Positions 35,493 to 43,964 of a stretch of DNA of 43,964 bases are shown here, piece after piece. The stretch covers positions 1 through 43,964 of the forward strand of contig JAIENU010000096.1 of assembly GCA_019751125.1 (NCBI GenBank), in the 5' to 3' direction. This DNA comes from Burkholderiales bacterium. GTDB taxonomy: Bacteria; Pseudomonadota; Gammaproteobacteria; Burkholderiales; SG8-41. The notes beneath the pieces are model-generated. The model searched no databases, had not been told where the DNA came from, and worked only from the letters and a program-made list of their open reading frames with translations. Every line of letters begins with the position of its first letter. Positions within the stretch are counted from its first letter, which is position 1. Made by a program: the position numbers and the translations under genes.

Positions 35493-36452
35493 TTATTGCA
35501 GCTTCACGCCTTTTTCCTTGAAGTACTTGAGCGCGCCGGGATGGAAGGGCACCGGCGTCGCGGCCGCCTTCTGGTTCTCGAACTTGATGTTCTCGGCTTC
35601 CTTGTGCACCGCGACCAGCTCGGGCTGCTTTTCGAAGATGGTCTTGACGATGTTGTAGGCCGTCTGGTCGCTCATGTTGGCATGCGCCACCAGGATGTTC
35701 ATCACCGTCGCCTGCTTGTTGTCGGCGGCCATGCCGCTGTAGGTGGCGCGCGGGATGGTGTCCTCGACATAGAGGTTGCCGTATTTCTTGTTCATCGGGC
35801 CCACGGTCTCGGCATGGTCGATCATCTTGATCTTCACGCCCGGGGTTGCCGCCAGATCGGTCACCGCCGCAGTGGGCAGGCCTCCGACCCAGAAGAAGGC
35901 ATCAATCTTCTTGTCCTTCAGCGCATTGACCGACTCCGCGACGCCGAGGCGTTCACGGCGCATGTCCTTGTCCTTGTCGAGGCCGGCGGCCTCGATCACG
36001 CGGAAGGCCATCACTTCAGTCGCGCTGCCCGGCGAGCCGGTGGATACGCGCTTGCCCCTGAGGTCCTTCATGCTGCTGACGCCGGTGCCTTCGATGCTGA
36101 CCACATGCATGCGGTTCGGGTAGAGAATCGCCAGCGTGCGCAGCTCAACCTTGTTGCCCTTGAACTTGTCCTCGCCCTTGAAGGCATCCAGCGCGGCATC
36201 GGTCATCGACAGCCCGATATAGGGCTTGCCGGTGCCGATCAGTTGCAGGTTGGCCACCGAACCGCCAGTGACTTCGGCCGTCGCGGCCATGCCCGGCACA
36301 TATTTGGACAGCACATTGGCCATACCGCCGCCGAGCGGGTAGTAAACGCCGCCGGTGCCGCCGGTACCGATCGACAAATTGACCTTTTCCTGTGCGAACG
36401 CAGGTGCCGCCACCAGCGCGGCCATCGCCAACGCATTGATTAATTTACGCAT
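35493..36452 (-). CDS. TAXI-family TRAP periplasmic solute-binding protein
   Basis: 319 residues. Signal peptide (about 1-20, ending APAFA-Q), then NLSIGTGGTGGVYYPLGGGMA, the defining TAXI motif, and GSPGSATEVMAFRV further in. It delivers an organic acid (often glutamate-like or dicarboxylate) to the fused permease encoded next to it. The gene has its own terminator before the permease gene, which would let the receptor be made in excess, as transport stoichiometry needs. Confidence 0.93.
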   Translation of the reverse strand: MRKLINALAMAALVAAPAFAQEKVNLSIGTGGTGGVYYPLGGGMANVLSKYVPGMAATAEVTGGSVANLQLIGTGKPYIGLSMTDAALDAFKGEDKFKGNKVELRTLAILYPNRMHVVSIEGTGVSSMKDLRGKRVSTGSPGSATEVMAFRVIEAAGLDKDKDMRRERLGVAESVNALKDKKIDAFFWVGGLPTAAVTDLAATPGVKIKMIDHAETVGPMNKKYGNLYVEDTIPRATYSGMAADNKQATVMNILVAHANMSDQTAYNIVKTIFEKQPELVAVHKEAENIKFENQKAAATPVPFHPGALKYFKEKGVKLQ

Positions 36453-36543
36453 TTTTCCTCCAGTGGGTTTTTAGACGTATGGTGCAACGAGTGTAGGAAC
36501 AATCACAGGGACGGTCAACCGGACCGCCCGCCATGCACTTGGT

Positions 36544-36978
36544 CTATTTCGCGAACAACTGGTTCATGTTTTCGAAAGCCTTGAACTCCAGGGCATTGCC
36601 GCAGGGATCGAGGAAAAACATCGTCGCCTGCTCACCGACCTGGCCCTTGAAACGGATATGCGGCTCGATGATGAATTTGGTGCCGGCCCGGGTCAGCTTG
36701 TCGGCAAGCTTCTGCCATTCAGCCATCGACAGCACCACACCAAAATGCCGCACCGGCACGTTGTCGCCGTCAACCGCGCTGGTGTTGCGGTGGCCGGCCT
36801 CGTCCGGGCACAGGTGGGCGACGATCTGGTGGCCGTGAAAATTGAAATCGATCCACTCGGGTGACGAACGGCCCTCGGGGCATCCCAGAAGGCCGCCGTA
36901 AAAAGCACGGGCCTTGGCGAGATCATCGACCGGAAACGCGAGGTGGAAAGGCGGCTGGGTCGCAGTTGCGGCTGTCAT
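36544..36978 (-). CDS. VOC-family (glyoxalase-fold) protein
   Basis: 144 residues. Two beta-alpha-beta-beta-beta repeats; likely metal ligands are H12 (PFHLAFPV), the His of RHFGVVL and the Glu of NALEFKAF. The C-terminal [13 protein letters not shown] is typical of glyoxalase/bleomycin-resistance/dioxygenase members. I use ATG 36978, which has AAGGA 8 bases upstream; the GTG at 36999 overlaps that site. Function within the superfamily is not determined. Divergent from the aldo/keto reductase. Confidence 0.9.
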   Translation of the reverse strand: MTAATATQPPFHLAFPVDDLAKARAFYGGLLGCPEGRSSPEWIDFNFHGHQIVAHLCPDEAGHRNTSAVDGDNVPVRHFGVVLSMAEWQKLADKLTRAGTKFIIEPHIRFKGQVGEQATMFFLDPCGNALEFKAFENMNQLFAK

Positions 36979-37129
36979 GTCATGCATCCTTGTCGGCACA
37001 ATTCAAAGCGCGCATTCTAAAGCGATTGCCGCGGTGACGGTGTACCATCCCCGCGCCGGGCGGCAAGGCCCCGCCCGCAGAAAACGGATACCCCGGAACA
37101 CCAACACAACACACCGCCCGGATACCGCA

Positions 37130-37963
37130 ATGACCCCCAGCATTCCCCTGCTCCACGCCCACGGCTGCGCGATGCCGCAAATCGGCTTCGGCACCTCCCA
37201 GCTCGGCGACTGCGGCGACCTCGTCGCCACCGCACTCAAAGCCGGCTATCGCCACATCGACACCGCCTGGAAATACGGCTCCGAAAAAGGCGTGGGCGCC
37301 GGCATCCGCGCCTCGGGCGTGCCGCGCGCGGACATTTTCCTGGTGACCAAGGTCTCGCACGAATACCTGCGCGCGGACGCGTTTGCGAAATCGGTCGAGG
37401 AGAGCCTGACCAACCTGCAGGTCGATTATGTTGATCTGCTGCACGTGCACTGGCCCAGCCCGGAAAAGGTGCCGCTCTCCGAAACCATGGCCGCGCTGGC
37501 AAAAGCCAAGCGCGACGGCCTCGCCCGGCACATCGGCGTCGCCAACTTCAACATCGCGCTGATCGAAGAGGCCCAGCACCATTGCCCGGAGCCGCTGGTC
37601 ACGCTGCAGGCCGAGTACCACCCCTATCTCGACCAGCGCAAGGTGCTCGACTACTGCCGCAGCAAAGGCATGATTTTCACCGCCTATTGCCCGCTCGCCC
37701 GCGGCAGGCTGTTCGAAGATCCGGTCATCGGCGCCATCGCCCAGGCCCACAACAAAACCGTCGCGCAGATTGTGCTGCGCTGGATCACCCAGCAGGGCGC
37801 GATCGCGCCGATCCCGCGCTCATCCAATCCGCAGCGCATCGCACAGAACCTCGAGGTTTTCAATTTCGAACTGAGCGACGCCGAAATGCAGCGCATCCAC
37901 GCGCTCGCCAAACCCGACGGGCGTATCGCCAATCCGGCGGGACGCGCACCGGCCTGGGATTAA
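37130..37963 (+). CDS. Aldo/keto reductase
   Basis: 277 residues, TIM barrel NADPH-dependent oxidoreductase. The full catalytic tetrad is present: D44, Y49 (HIDTAWKYG), K74 (LVTKVS) and H107 (LHVHWP). The C-terminal cofactor motif is IPRSSNPQRIAQN. Similar to 2,5-diketo-D-gluconate reductase and methylglyoxal reductase types; the substrate is not determined. The start ATG 37130 gives the normal family N-terminus; the open frame to 36914 runs through the VOC gene and is not real. No strong ribosome site. Confidence 0.93.
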   Translation: MTPSIPLLHAHGCAMPQIGFGTSQLGDCGDLVATALKAGYRHIDTAWKYGSEKGVGAGIRASGVPRADIFLVTKVSHEYLRADAFAKSVEESLTNLQVDYVDLLHVHWPSPEKVPLSETMAALAKAKRDGLARHIGVANFNIALIEEAQHHCPEPLVTLQAEYHPYLDQRKVLDYCRSKGMIFTAYCPLARGRLFEDPVIGAIAQAHNKTVAQIVLRWITQQGAIAPIPRSSNPQRIAQNLEVFNFELSDAEMQRIHALAKPDGRIANPAGRAPAWD

Positions 37964-38058
37964 TGATTGGATCCCGGGATGAACCCGGTAATAAAATGAC
38001 GGTCTGAACCTGGCAAGCACCCTGAATAAGTAACCTAAAAAAATATCTGGAGGATTCA

Positions 38059-39039
38059 ATGACCGCAAAAAACCTGATCATCGCAGTCGGCTGCACTGCC
38101 CTCGCCTTGACCGGTGGCGCAGCCTTCGCCCAGGCCGCCTTCCCGAGCAAGAACATGGTGATGATCGTGCCCTACACCGCAGGCGGCTCGGCCGACGCGA
38201 TGAGCCGCGCCATCGCCACCCGTCTCGGCACCGCGCTGGGCCGCACCATCGTCGTCGACAACCGTCCCGGGGCCAGCGGCATGATCGGCACCGAAATGGT
38301 TACGAAAAGCGACCCCGACGGCCACACCCTGCTAGGCCACACCTCGTCCTATCCGGCCACCGCCGCGACACGTCTGAAGCTGCCTTTTGATCCGGCAAAA
38401 TCGATCATCCCGATCGGCATGACCGCGCGCGCGCCGATGCTGTTCGCGATCCACCCCTCGATTCCGGCGAAAAATGTGCGCGAGCTGGTCGCCGTGGTCA
38501 AGCGCGAACCGAAAAAGTATTACCTTAACTATGGCTCCTCCGGCACCGGCGGCAACAACCATTTCTCCGGAGCACTGTTCGCCGCCGCGGCCGGCATCAA
38601 GATGCAGCACGTGCCGTACAAGGGCATTTCCAACGCGGTCACCGCGCTCGCCTCGGGCGAGGTCGAAGTGGTGATCGCCAGTTCATCGGCGCTGCTGCCG
38701 CAGCGCGACTCGGGCCGCATCCGCATTCTCGGCGTGACCAGCGCCGAAAAATCACCGCTGTTCCCTGATCTGCCGACCGTGGCCTCGCAGGGCGTTCCCG
38801 GCTATGAGTACGAACTGTGGTGGGGGACGTTTGCGCCAGCCGGCATGGCCCCGGATCGTCTGAAATTTCTCTACGGCGAAATCCAGAAAATCGTCACTGG
38901 CGCGGACATGAAGAAATTCCTCGACACGCAGGGCGCCGAACCCTGGGTGCTGCCATTGGCGCAACTGCCCGATCTGCTGCCCAGGGAAATGGCGCGTTAC
39001 CGCAAGATGGCTCAGCTTGGCGGCATCGAACCGCAGTGA
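38059..39039 (+). CDS. TctC/Bug-family periplasmic binding protein (orphan)
   Basis: 326 residues. Signal peptide (about 1-23, ending AAFAQ), then NMVMIVPYTAGGSADAMSR, the Bug signature, followed by YGSSGTGGNNHFSG and YKGISNAVTALASGEV. The ATG follows CTGGAGG. No membrane subunit genes are adjacent. It lies 95 bases after the aldo/keto reductase gene on the same strand and ends at a strong hairpin. Confidence 0.93.
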   Translation: MTAKNLIIAVGCTALALTGGAAFAQAAFPSKNMVMIVPYTAGGSADAMSRAIATRLGTALGRTIVVDNRPGASGMIGTEMVTKSDPDGHTLLGHTSSYPATAATRLKLPFDPAKSIIPIGMTARAPMLFAIHPSIPAKNVRELVAVVKREPKKYYLNYGSSGTGGNNHFSGALFAAAAGIKMQHVPYKGISNAVTALASGEVEVVIASSSALLPQRDSGRIRILGVTSAEKSPLFPDLPTVASQGVPGYEYELWWGTFAPAGMAPDRLKFLYGEIQKIVTGADMKKFLDTQGAEPWVLPLAQLPDLLPREMARYRKMAQLGGIEPQ

Positions 39040-39056
39040 ATGCCGCACTTCACCCG

Positions 39057-39087
39057 CAACAACGCCGGCCCGGGGCCGGCGTTGTTG
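39057..39087. terminator. Hairpin terminator between convergent Bug and pirin genes
   Basis: CAACAACGCCGGCC-CGG-GGCCGGCGTTGTTG, 14-bp perfect stem with a 3-base loop. Only TTT follows on the plus strand, but stem strength and the convergent position support a shared terminator. Confidence 0.75.
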
Positions 39088-39089
39088 TT

Positions 39090-39947
39090 TCAGGCAGTGA
39101 GTTTTCCCGACTGGTAGTCGGCGACCGCGCGCTCGATCTCCTCTCGCGTGTTCATCACAAAAGGCCCGTACTGCACCACCGGTTCACCCAGCGGACGGGC
39201 GGCCAGCAGGATGAAGCGCGCGCCGGCCTCCCGTGCGCGTACGATCACCGCATCACCGGCGGATAACACACCGGCGCTGCGCCGCGGCAGTGCCCGCGGT
39301 GACGCATCGCCAACCACGACATCCCCCTCGTACACATAAAGAAAGGCATTATGTGACGACGCAAGATCATGAGTGAATGCGCCGCCCGGCGGCAGCTCGA
39401 TGTCGAAATACAGTGGTGCCGTGGTCAGCCCCTGCATCGGCCCCGGCGTGCCGCGGCCGTCCACATGCAGGGTGCCGGCGATCACCTTCGCCCGGCCGCC
39501 GCCCGGCAGATCCACCTGCGGGATCGATGCCGCCGGAATGTCGCGATAGGCCGCGGGCTTCATTTTTTCCGCGGCCGGCAGGTTGAGCCAGAGCTGGAAA
39601 CCGCGCATCCGGCCTTCGAGCTGCTGCGGCATCTCGGAGTGGATGATGCCGCGCCCCGCGGTCATCCACTGCACATCGCCGCTTTTCAGGTCACCGCGGT
39701 TGCCGAGATGGTCCTCATGCAGCATGTGGCCATCAAGCATGTAGGTCACGGTCTCGAAACCGCGGTGCGGATGCGCCGGAAAGCCGGCAATGTAGTCCTG
39801 CGGATTGTCAGTGCCGAACTCGTCGAGCATCAGAAAGGGATCGAGCCGCGCCTGGGGCGACTGGCCAAGGCTGCGCCGCAGCTTGACGCCGGCCCCATCC
39901 GAAGTCTCGCGCGAGGCGATCACCTGCCGCAATTCACGTTGCACCAT
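39090..39947 (-). CDS. Pirin-family cupin protein
   Basis: 285 residues, two cupin domains. The four metal ligands of pirin are all present in the N-terminal domain: H59, H61 (AHPHRGFETV), H103 and E105 (IIHSEM). Bacterial homologues such as YhhW show quercetinase activity or act as redox sensors. I choose ATG 39947, preceded by AGGAG at 8 bases; a longer frame to 39989 lacks a site. Single gene convergent with a Bug gene. Confidence 0.95.
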   Translation of the reverse strand: MVQRELRQVIASRETSDGAGVKLRRSLGQSPQARLDPFLMLDEFGTDNPQDYIAGFPAHPHRGFETVTYMLDGHMLHEDHLGNRGDLKSGDVQWMTAGRGIIHSEMPQQLEGRMRGFQLWLNLPAAEKMKPAAYRDIPAASIPQVDLPGGGRAKVIAGTLHVDGRGTPGPMQGLTTAPLYFDIELPPGGAFTHDLASSHNAFLYVYEGDVVVGDASPRALPRRSAGVLSAGDAVIVRAREAGARFILLAARPLGEPVVQYGPFVMNTREEIERAVADYQSGKLTA

Positions 39948-39991
39948 GGCTACACTCCTGCAAAAGCAGCCAAGATACACCACGACCACGG

Positions 39992-40019
39992 CAAAAAAAC
40001 GCGGGCCCGAAGGCCCGCG
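39992..40019 (-). terminator. Intrinsic terminator of the RcnB-like gene
   Basis: CGCGGGCC-CGAA-GGCCCGCG, an 8-bp stem with a stable CGAA-type tetraloop. On the minus strand seven T follow. It lies 21 bases past the stop. Confidence 0.9.
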
Positions 40020-40040
40020 CGTGCTGGAACACGACTTCAG

Positions 40041-40559
40041 TTACATGCGGCCGAGATCGGTGATCGCATCGACCACCATCGAAGTGCCGACCGCGATCAG
40101 CAGGATGTCGGTCGCGACCCGCACGTATTTATGGCCGGCCGGCGGCGCGCCAAGGCGGATCACCAGCTGCGGCGGCAGGTCGTAGAACACCAGGTCGCCG
40201 GGCAAGGGCCGGCCGCGCTGCCATTTTTTCGCCTGGCCCGGCGGCATGCAGCCGTTGTTCTTCTTGGCCAGTCCCGGCGGGCAATGACCGCTGCGAAACT
40301 CCTCGGTGTAGTAATCACGCACGATCACCTGCTGGCGCTGACCGAAATGGCTGCCGTGGGAAACCTGGCCGTCGCGTTGCGGCTTGCCGCCGTGGTCATC
40401 GCGGCCCTTGCCTTTGCCCTTGCCGCGGTGATCGCCGTCATCGGACTTGCCGCCACCCGCCCAGGACGGTTTCTCCGCGAGCACGGTGCCGGCATACATG
40501 CCGGAAACAAGCAGCGAAGCCGCCAGCAGCATGGAAATCCAGCGTTGTTGAAGGTGCAT
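40041..40559 (-). CDS. RcnB/CigR-like periplasmic protein
   Basis: 172 residues. Signal peptide (about 1-28, ending GTVLA-E), a Gly/Lys/Asp/His-rich linker (about 33-75), then the RcnB-type domain with CPPGLAKKNNGCMPPGQAKKW and the C-terminal PGDLVFYDLPPQL...HKYVRVATDILLIA. RcnB in E. coli acts in periplasmic nickel/cobalt balance; CigR is a related anti-virulence protein. The two Cys and the His/Asp linker could bind metal, which is inference. ATG 40559 follows AAGGAG by 6 bases. Confidence 0.88.
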   Translation of the reverse strand: MHLQQRWISMLLAASLLVSGMYAGTVLAEKPSWAGGGKSDDGDHRGKGKGKGRDDHGGKPQRDGQVSHGSHFGQRQQVIVRDYYTEEFRSGHCPPGLAKKNNGCMPPGQAKKWQRGRPLPGDLVFYDLPPQLVIRLGAPPAGHKYVRVATDILLIAVGTSMVVDAITDLGRM

Positions 40560-40702
40560 ATGAACTCCTTTCACTTGTGTCGATGCCGCGCGGCCCATCG
40601 GCTACGCCACGCCATGCATCATGCCACGGCAGCGGATGTGCAAAGTGTGACCTCTGCCACACTGCAGCCGTAACAAATTGTCAGCGCGTGACGCTGTTCA
40701 CG

Positions 40703-41674
40703 CTATTCGACGGTGATATTTGCCGCCTTGACGACTTTCGCCCATTTCGCGATCTCTGCGCGCAGCCATACCGCAAACTGTTGCGGCGTATTGCCCACCG
40801 GCACACCACCCTCGACCTCGAAACGTTTGCGCACTTCGGGGGAGTGGACGATGGCGACAATTTTCTGGTTGAGCAGGCGGATCACCGGCTCCGGCGTGCC
40901 GCGCGGCACAAAAATACCCTGCCAGGTGCCGGACTGGAAACCTTTCAGTCCGGCCTCGGAAATCGTCGGCAAATCCGGCACCAGTTGCGAACGCTCGAGG
41001 CTGGTGACCGCGACACCGCGCAGCTTGCCCGCGCGCACATGCGACATCACCGAAGGCATGGTTGCGAACACCACCTGGATGCGCCCAGACAGCAAGTCGA
41101 GGATGGAACCGGAAGCCCCCTTGTACGGCACATGGGTCATCCGCGTTTTCGCCATCAGGTTGAACAGCTCACCGGCCAGGTGCGGGCCGCCGCCGTTACC
41201 CGACGATCCGAAATTCAGCTCACCCGGTTTCGCCTGCGCCAGCTTGATCAGGTCGGCCACGGTGGTCACGCCCAGCGAGGGATTGACCACCAGAATCTGC
41301 GTCGCGGTCGAAGCCAGTGTCACCGGCGCGAGGTCGCGCTCCGAGTCGTACGGCAATTTCTTGTAAATGCTGGGGTTCACGCCGAAGGAACTGCCGACCA
41401 GCAGCATGGTGTAGCCGTCGGGATTGGCCTTGGCCACGATCTCGGCGGCCAGCACGCCGCCGCCGCCGCCCGAACGGTTGTCGACCACGAACTGCTGGCC
41501 CAGCTGTTTCGCCAGCTCGCCGGCAACCATGCGCGCGACAAAATCGGCGTTGCCGCCGGCAGCCTGGGCCACAATGAAGCGCACCGGGCGCTCGGGATAA
41601 GCTGCGAAGGCCGGAGCTGCAGCCAGCAGAGCGGCGGCAAGGGTGCTTGCGCAGGTCTTCAATACTGATTTCAT
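40703..41674 (-). CDS. TctC/Bug-family periplasmic binding protein (downstream of crotonase)
   Basis: 323 residues from ATG 41674. Signal peptide (about 1-24, ending AAPAFA-AYP), then PVRFIVAQAAGGNADFVARM, a Bug signature with Ala replacing the usual Pro-rich turn. Second lobe YKGASGSILDLLSG. The start is 2 bases after the stop of the crotonase gene, with AAGGG in that gene's end, so the two are translated together. The ligand is probably a carboxylic acid whose CoA-thioester is processed by that enzyme; inference. Confidence 0.93.
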   Translation of the reverse strand: MKSVLKTCASTLAAALLAAAPAFAAYPERPVRFIVAQAAGGNADFVARMVAGELAKQLGQQFVVDNRSGGGGGVLAAEIVAKANPDGYTMLLVGSSFGVNPSIYKKLPYDSERDLAPVTLASTATQILVVNPSLGVTTVADLIKLAQAKPGELNFGSSGNGGGPHLAGELFNLMAKTRMTHVPYKGASGSILDLLSGRIQVVFATMPSVMSHVRAGKLRGVAVTSLERSQLVPDLPTISEAGLKGFQSGTWQGIFVPRGTPEPVIRLLNQKIVAIVHSPEVRKRFEVEGGVPVGNTPQQFAVWLRAEIAKWAKVVKAANITVE

Positions 41675-41676
41675 CG

Positions 41677-42477
41677 TCAGCGACCCTTGAACACCGGTTT
41701 GCGTTTTTCCATGAAGGCACGCCGGCCTTCGATGAAATCCTCGCTCGCGCCGCAATCACGCACCAGCTGCTCACAGCCGGCCACATCGCGCTCCGCAGGA
41801 TCCTTCATCAGCTCGTCGACCACGCGCTTCGCGGTGAGGATGGACAGCGGCGCATTTTCAGCCATGCCATTGGCCCAGGCACGCACCGTGTTCTCCAGCT
41901 CGGCGGCAGGCACCACCTCGTTGACGATGCCCATGCGCAGCGCGGCATCCGCCTTGTAGCGGCGCGCGGTGAAAATGAATTCCTTGGCCACCGAAGGCCC
42001 GGTCAGCTCGACCAGCCGGCGCAGGCCTTCCATGCCGTAGCCGATGCCGAGACGCGCCGCGGGAATGCCGAACTGGGAATCATCAGAGCAGATGCGCAGG
42101 TCGCAGGACAGCGCCAGCGACATGCCGCCGCCGATGCAGTAGCCGCGGATCATCGCGATCGTCGGCTTGCCGGTGCCGCGCAGCACCTTGCGCATGCCGG
42201 CCGATACCTTCGCATACTTCTCCTGGGCCTCGGCGCTGGCACGCTCGTCCTCGAACTTGGAGATATCGGCACCGGAGACGAAGGATTTGTCGCCGGCGCC
42301 GGCCAGCACAATCACCCGCACCGCGTCATCGGCGGCAAACTGCTGCAGCACCTCGCCCGCGGCCTGCCACATTTCCAGCGACACCGCGTTGCGCCGTTCC
42401 GGATTGTTGAAAATCAGAAAACCGGTCGCGCCTTCGCGGCGCGCGATGATCTTGTCGGTGCTGGTGGGGATGTTCAT
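41677..42477 (-). CDS. Crotonase-fold enzyme (enoyl-CoA hydratase/isomerase family), hydratase glutamates absent
   Basis: 266 residues. CoA-binding fold with the oxyanion-hole motifs SGADI (68-72) and GYCIGGGMSLALSCD (112-126). In rat crotonase the two catalytic Glu lie in GGGCEL and in the FAQPE-type loop; here they are GGGMSL and FGIPAA, so both are replaced. This argues against simple hydration and for another crotonase reaction (isomerase, hydrolase, decarboxylase). ATG 42477 follows AGGAGGAG. Upstream is a 2-hydroxyacid dehydrogenase gene; downstream a Bug gene is coupled. Confidence 0.9.
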   Translation of the reverse strand: MNIPTSTDKIIARREGATGFLIFNNPERRNAVSLEMWQAAGEVLQQFAADDAVRVIVLAGAGDKSFVSGADISKFEDERASAEAQEKYAKVSAGMRKVLRGTGKPTIAMIRGYCIGGGMSLALSCDLRICSDDSQFGIPAARLGIGYGMEGLRRLVELTGPSVAKEFIFTARRYKADAALRMGIVNEVVPAAELENTVRAWANGMAENAPLSILTAKRVVDELMKDPAERDVAGCEQLVRDCGASEDFIEGRRAFMEKRKPVFKGR

Positions 42478-42584
42478 GCACTCCTCCTGCTGGATTGGAC
42501 TGTTGTGGATTCGGGGATTGCATACATACCGTGTCAGCGCCCCGGCGTCCATGCACCATTCCGCATGGTGTAGTCCTGCAGCAC

Positions 42585-43559
42585 TCAGGGGCGCACTTCA
42601 GGATTCAGGAAGTTCCGCGGGTCATGCACCTCGCCGCGCAGCCAGGCCGTGATGTTGGCCGCGGCAATGGTGCCCATGCGCACGATGGCATCGGTGGTGA
42701 CCGCAGCGATATGCGGCGTCAGGATCACATTGGGCAGCGCATACAGCGGATGATCGGGTCCGGGGGGCTCGGTGGTCATGGTGTCGAGCCCGGCACCGGC
42801 AATGCGTCCCTCCTTCAGCGCTGCGACCAGCGCCGCCTCATCAACCACCGGGCCGCGCGCGGTATTGATCAGCAGCGCGTCCGGTTTCATCCGGGCAAAT
42901 TGCGCGGCACCGATCAGGCCGCGGGTCTGCGGCGTCAGCGGGCAGTGCAGGCTGATGATGTCGGCGGTTTCCAGCAGCCGGTTCAGGTCGGCCTCCAGCC
43001 GCATGCCCTCGGGCAGGTTCTTCGCGGAACGGCTGTGCACGATCACCGGCGCGCCGCAGGCCGCGGCCAGTTTCGCGGTGCGCTCGCCGATCTGGCCGTA
43101 GCCGATGATGCCCACGGTGCGTGCGCTGAAATCGCGCTGCAGCGCATCGAGGTTGCGCCACTGGCCCTTGCGTGTCTCGCGGTCGTAACGGGCGAGGTCG
43201 CGCGACAGCGCCAGCATCAGCGCCAGGGAGTGCTCGGCAACCGCGTTGGCATTGGCGCCGCTGGTGACCATCACCGCAATGCCGCAGCGCGTCGCCGCAG
43301 CGATGTCCACCGAATCGACGCCGGCACCATGTTTGGCGATGATCTTCAGACCCTTCGCAGACTCAATCACGCCTGCGTTGAACGGCGGCGAGCTGCGCAT
43401 CAGCACCGCTACCGGACGATGCCGCGCAAGCGCCTCGCGCAGCGCGGGTTCAGTGACGCGATCTTCCATGAATACCGGCTCAAGGCCGCCTTCGCGCAAC
43501 AGGCGCTGCGCGAGATCCGAGACGGTTGAAGCGGTCACCAGCACCACGGGTTTGCTCAA
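42585..43559 (-). CDS. D-2-hydroxyacid dehydrogenase (NAD-dependent, phosphoglycerate-dehydrogenase-like)
   Basis: 324 residues. The NAD motif is GYGQIG at 153-158. Catalytic residues R235 (NTARG), E264 (TTEPP) and H283 (LTPHIA) are all present. Without a C-terminal ACT domain it is not a regulated SerA; it may act on glyoxylate, hydroxypyruvate or a branched hydroxyacid. The start is TTG 43559 with GGAGA 7 bases upstream. Divergent from a further Bug gene; a catabolic set with the crotonase and two Bug receptors is likely. Confidence 0.92.
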   Translation of the reverse strand: MSKPVVLVTASTVSDLAQRLLREGGLEPVFMEDRVTEPALREALARHRPVAVLMRSSPPFNAGVIESAKGLKIIAKHGAGVDSVDIAAATRCGIAVMVTSGANANAVAEHSLALMLALSRDLARYDRETRKGQWRNLDALQRDFSARTVGIIGYGQIGERTAKLAAACGAPVIVHSRSAKNLPEGMRLEADLNRLLETADIISLHCPLTPQTRGLIGAAQFARMKPDALLINTARGPVVDEAALVAALKEGRIAGAGLDTMTTEPPGPDHPLYALPNVILTPHIAAVTTDAIVRMGTIAAANITAWLRGEVHDPRNFLNPEVRP

Positions 43560-43653
43560 GATGTTTCTCCTGCATTTCAGATAGCGGATTCAGATGGCAG
43601 ATTTCAAATGGGCGGATCTTGCAGCCGCGGATTATCACATTGCAGGGCAGCAT

Positions 43654-43675
43654 GGTGCGACAGCCCGATTGCACC
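43654..43675. promoter_or_regulatory. Inverted repeat in the divergent dehydrogenase/Bug intergenic region
   Basis: GGTGC-N12-GCACC in the 196-base gap between the divergent hydroxyacid dehydrogenase and Bug genes. TAGAAT follows at once and could be a -10 for the Bug gene. The site could control both genes. Confidence 0.3.
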
Positions 43676-43755
43676 TAGAATGGGCCAGCGATGACGCCGG
43701 GTCAAAAAAAGCGCGCCGCAACCATGTGCCACACCGCATTGGAGGAGAATGTCTC

Positions 43756-43964
43756 ATGCCGCACTTTTTTTCGCTTGCGCTGGGCCTGCTCGCGCTGTTG
43801 TTCAGCAACCTTGCAGCCGCACAACAACAATATCCGAACCGGCCGATACGGCTGATCATCCCCTTCCCGGCCGGCGGCAACGTTGATGTGTTCTCGCGCG
43901 TGCTGTTCCGCCAGGTCGAGATCGAAATCGGCGGCACCTTCGTCATCGACAACCGCGGCGGCGC
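43756..43964 (+). CDS. TctC/Bug-family periplasmic binding protein (N-terminal part, runs off window)
   Basis: About 69 residues seen. Signal peptide (about 1-23, ending NLAAA-QQQ) and the Bug signature PIRLIIPFPAGGNVDVFSR, followed by TFVIDNRGG, the second conserved strand. The ATG follows GGAGGAG by 8 bases. A nearer ATG four bases before it is in another frame. The fifth Bug gene of the window. Confidence 0.93.
   Translation, partial: MPHFFSLALGLLALLFSNLAAAQQQYPNRPIRLIIPFPAGGNVDVFSRVLFRQVEIEIGGTFVIDNRGG

Noticed and set aside
43570..43620. Short CAGAT/GCGGAT repeats as a mobile-element end
   Set aside because: Imperfect and very short, with no transposase, target duplication or inverted end nearby.

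Overview
The window is chromosomal DNA of a high-GC betaproteobacterium, most likely Burkholderiales. The evidence is the rpsU-yqeY-dnaG-rpoD block with a long Lys/Ala-rich RpoD N-terminus, NAD-dependent formate dehydrogenase genes next to sucCD, a betaproteobacterial-type anti-Shine-Dalgarno small RNA, and five tripartite-tricarboxylate (TctC/Bug) binding-protein genes in 44 kb. I see no prophage, insertion sequence, CRISPR array or plasmid backbone. It looks like a core chromosome with catabolic and uptake islands.

Layout. 1-2133: a tctC-tctB-tctA uptake operon on the minus strand, with tctA cut by the window edge. 2483-5432: a minus-strand operon led by a clear yybP-ykoY manganese riboswitch, coding for an ion-transporter-superfamily permease, a TerC-family membrane protein and a universal stress protein. 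5528-13945: sucC-sucD, a fused FdsG-FdsB formate dehydrogenase subunit, FdsA, and formate-tetrahydrofolate ligase (fhs). This places formate oxidation and formate activation behind a TCA-cycle enzyme. 14459-14555: a small RNA gene whose hairpin loop shows CCUCCUCC. 14807-22954: CapA-like phosphoesterase, enolase-superfamily enzyme, threonine-synthase-like PLP enzyme, a small Lys-rich exported protein, an SDR without the usual catalytic residues, a coiled-coil exported protein, quinone oxidoreductase, a Bug protein and an HpcH/HpaI aldolase.

23002-33257 is housekeeping: a CAU-anticodon tRNA (Ile2-like), an AI-2E family exporter, rpoD, dnaG, yqeY, rpsU, divergent tsaD, plsY, folB, xerD and ogt. 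33254-36452: a fused TRAP (DctQM) permease and its TAXI binding protein. 36544-43964: VOC protein, aldo/keto reductase, Bug proteins, pirin, an RcnB-like periplasmic protein, a crotonase-fold enzyme and a D-2-hydroxyacid dehydrogenase.

Three things stand out. First, the Mn riboswitch controls a permease that lies before terC, suggesting a second metal-linked exporter. Second, the compact small RNA exposes an anti-SD loop. Third, an AT-rich 23-base motif (consensus core CAATAAAAWCAAT followed by a TTA-containing tail, resembling an IHF site) recurs at least six times, between genes, over a start codon, and inside two otherwise GC-rich genes.
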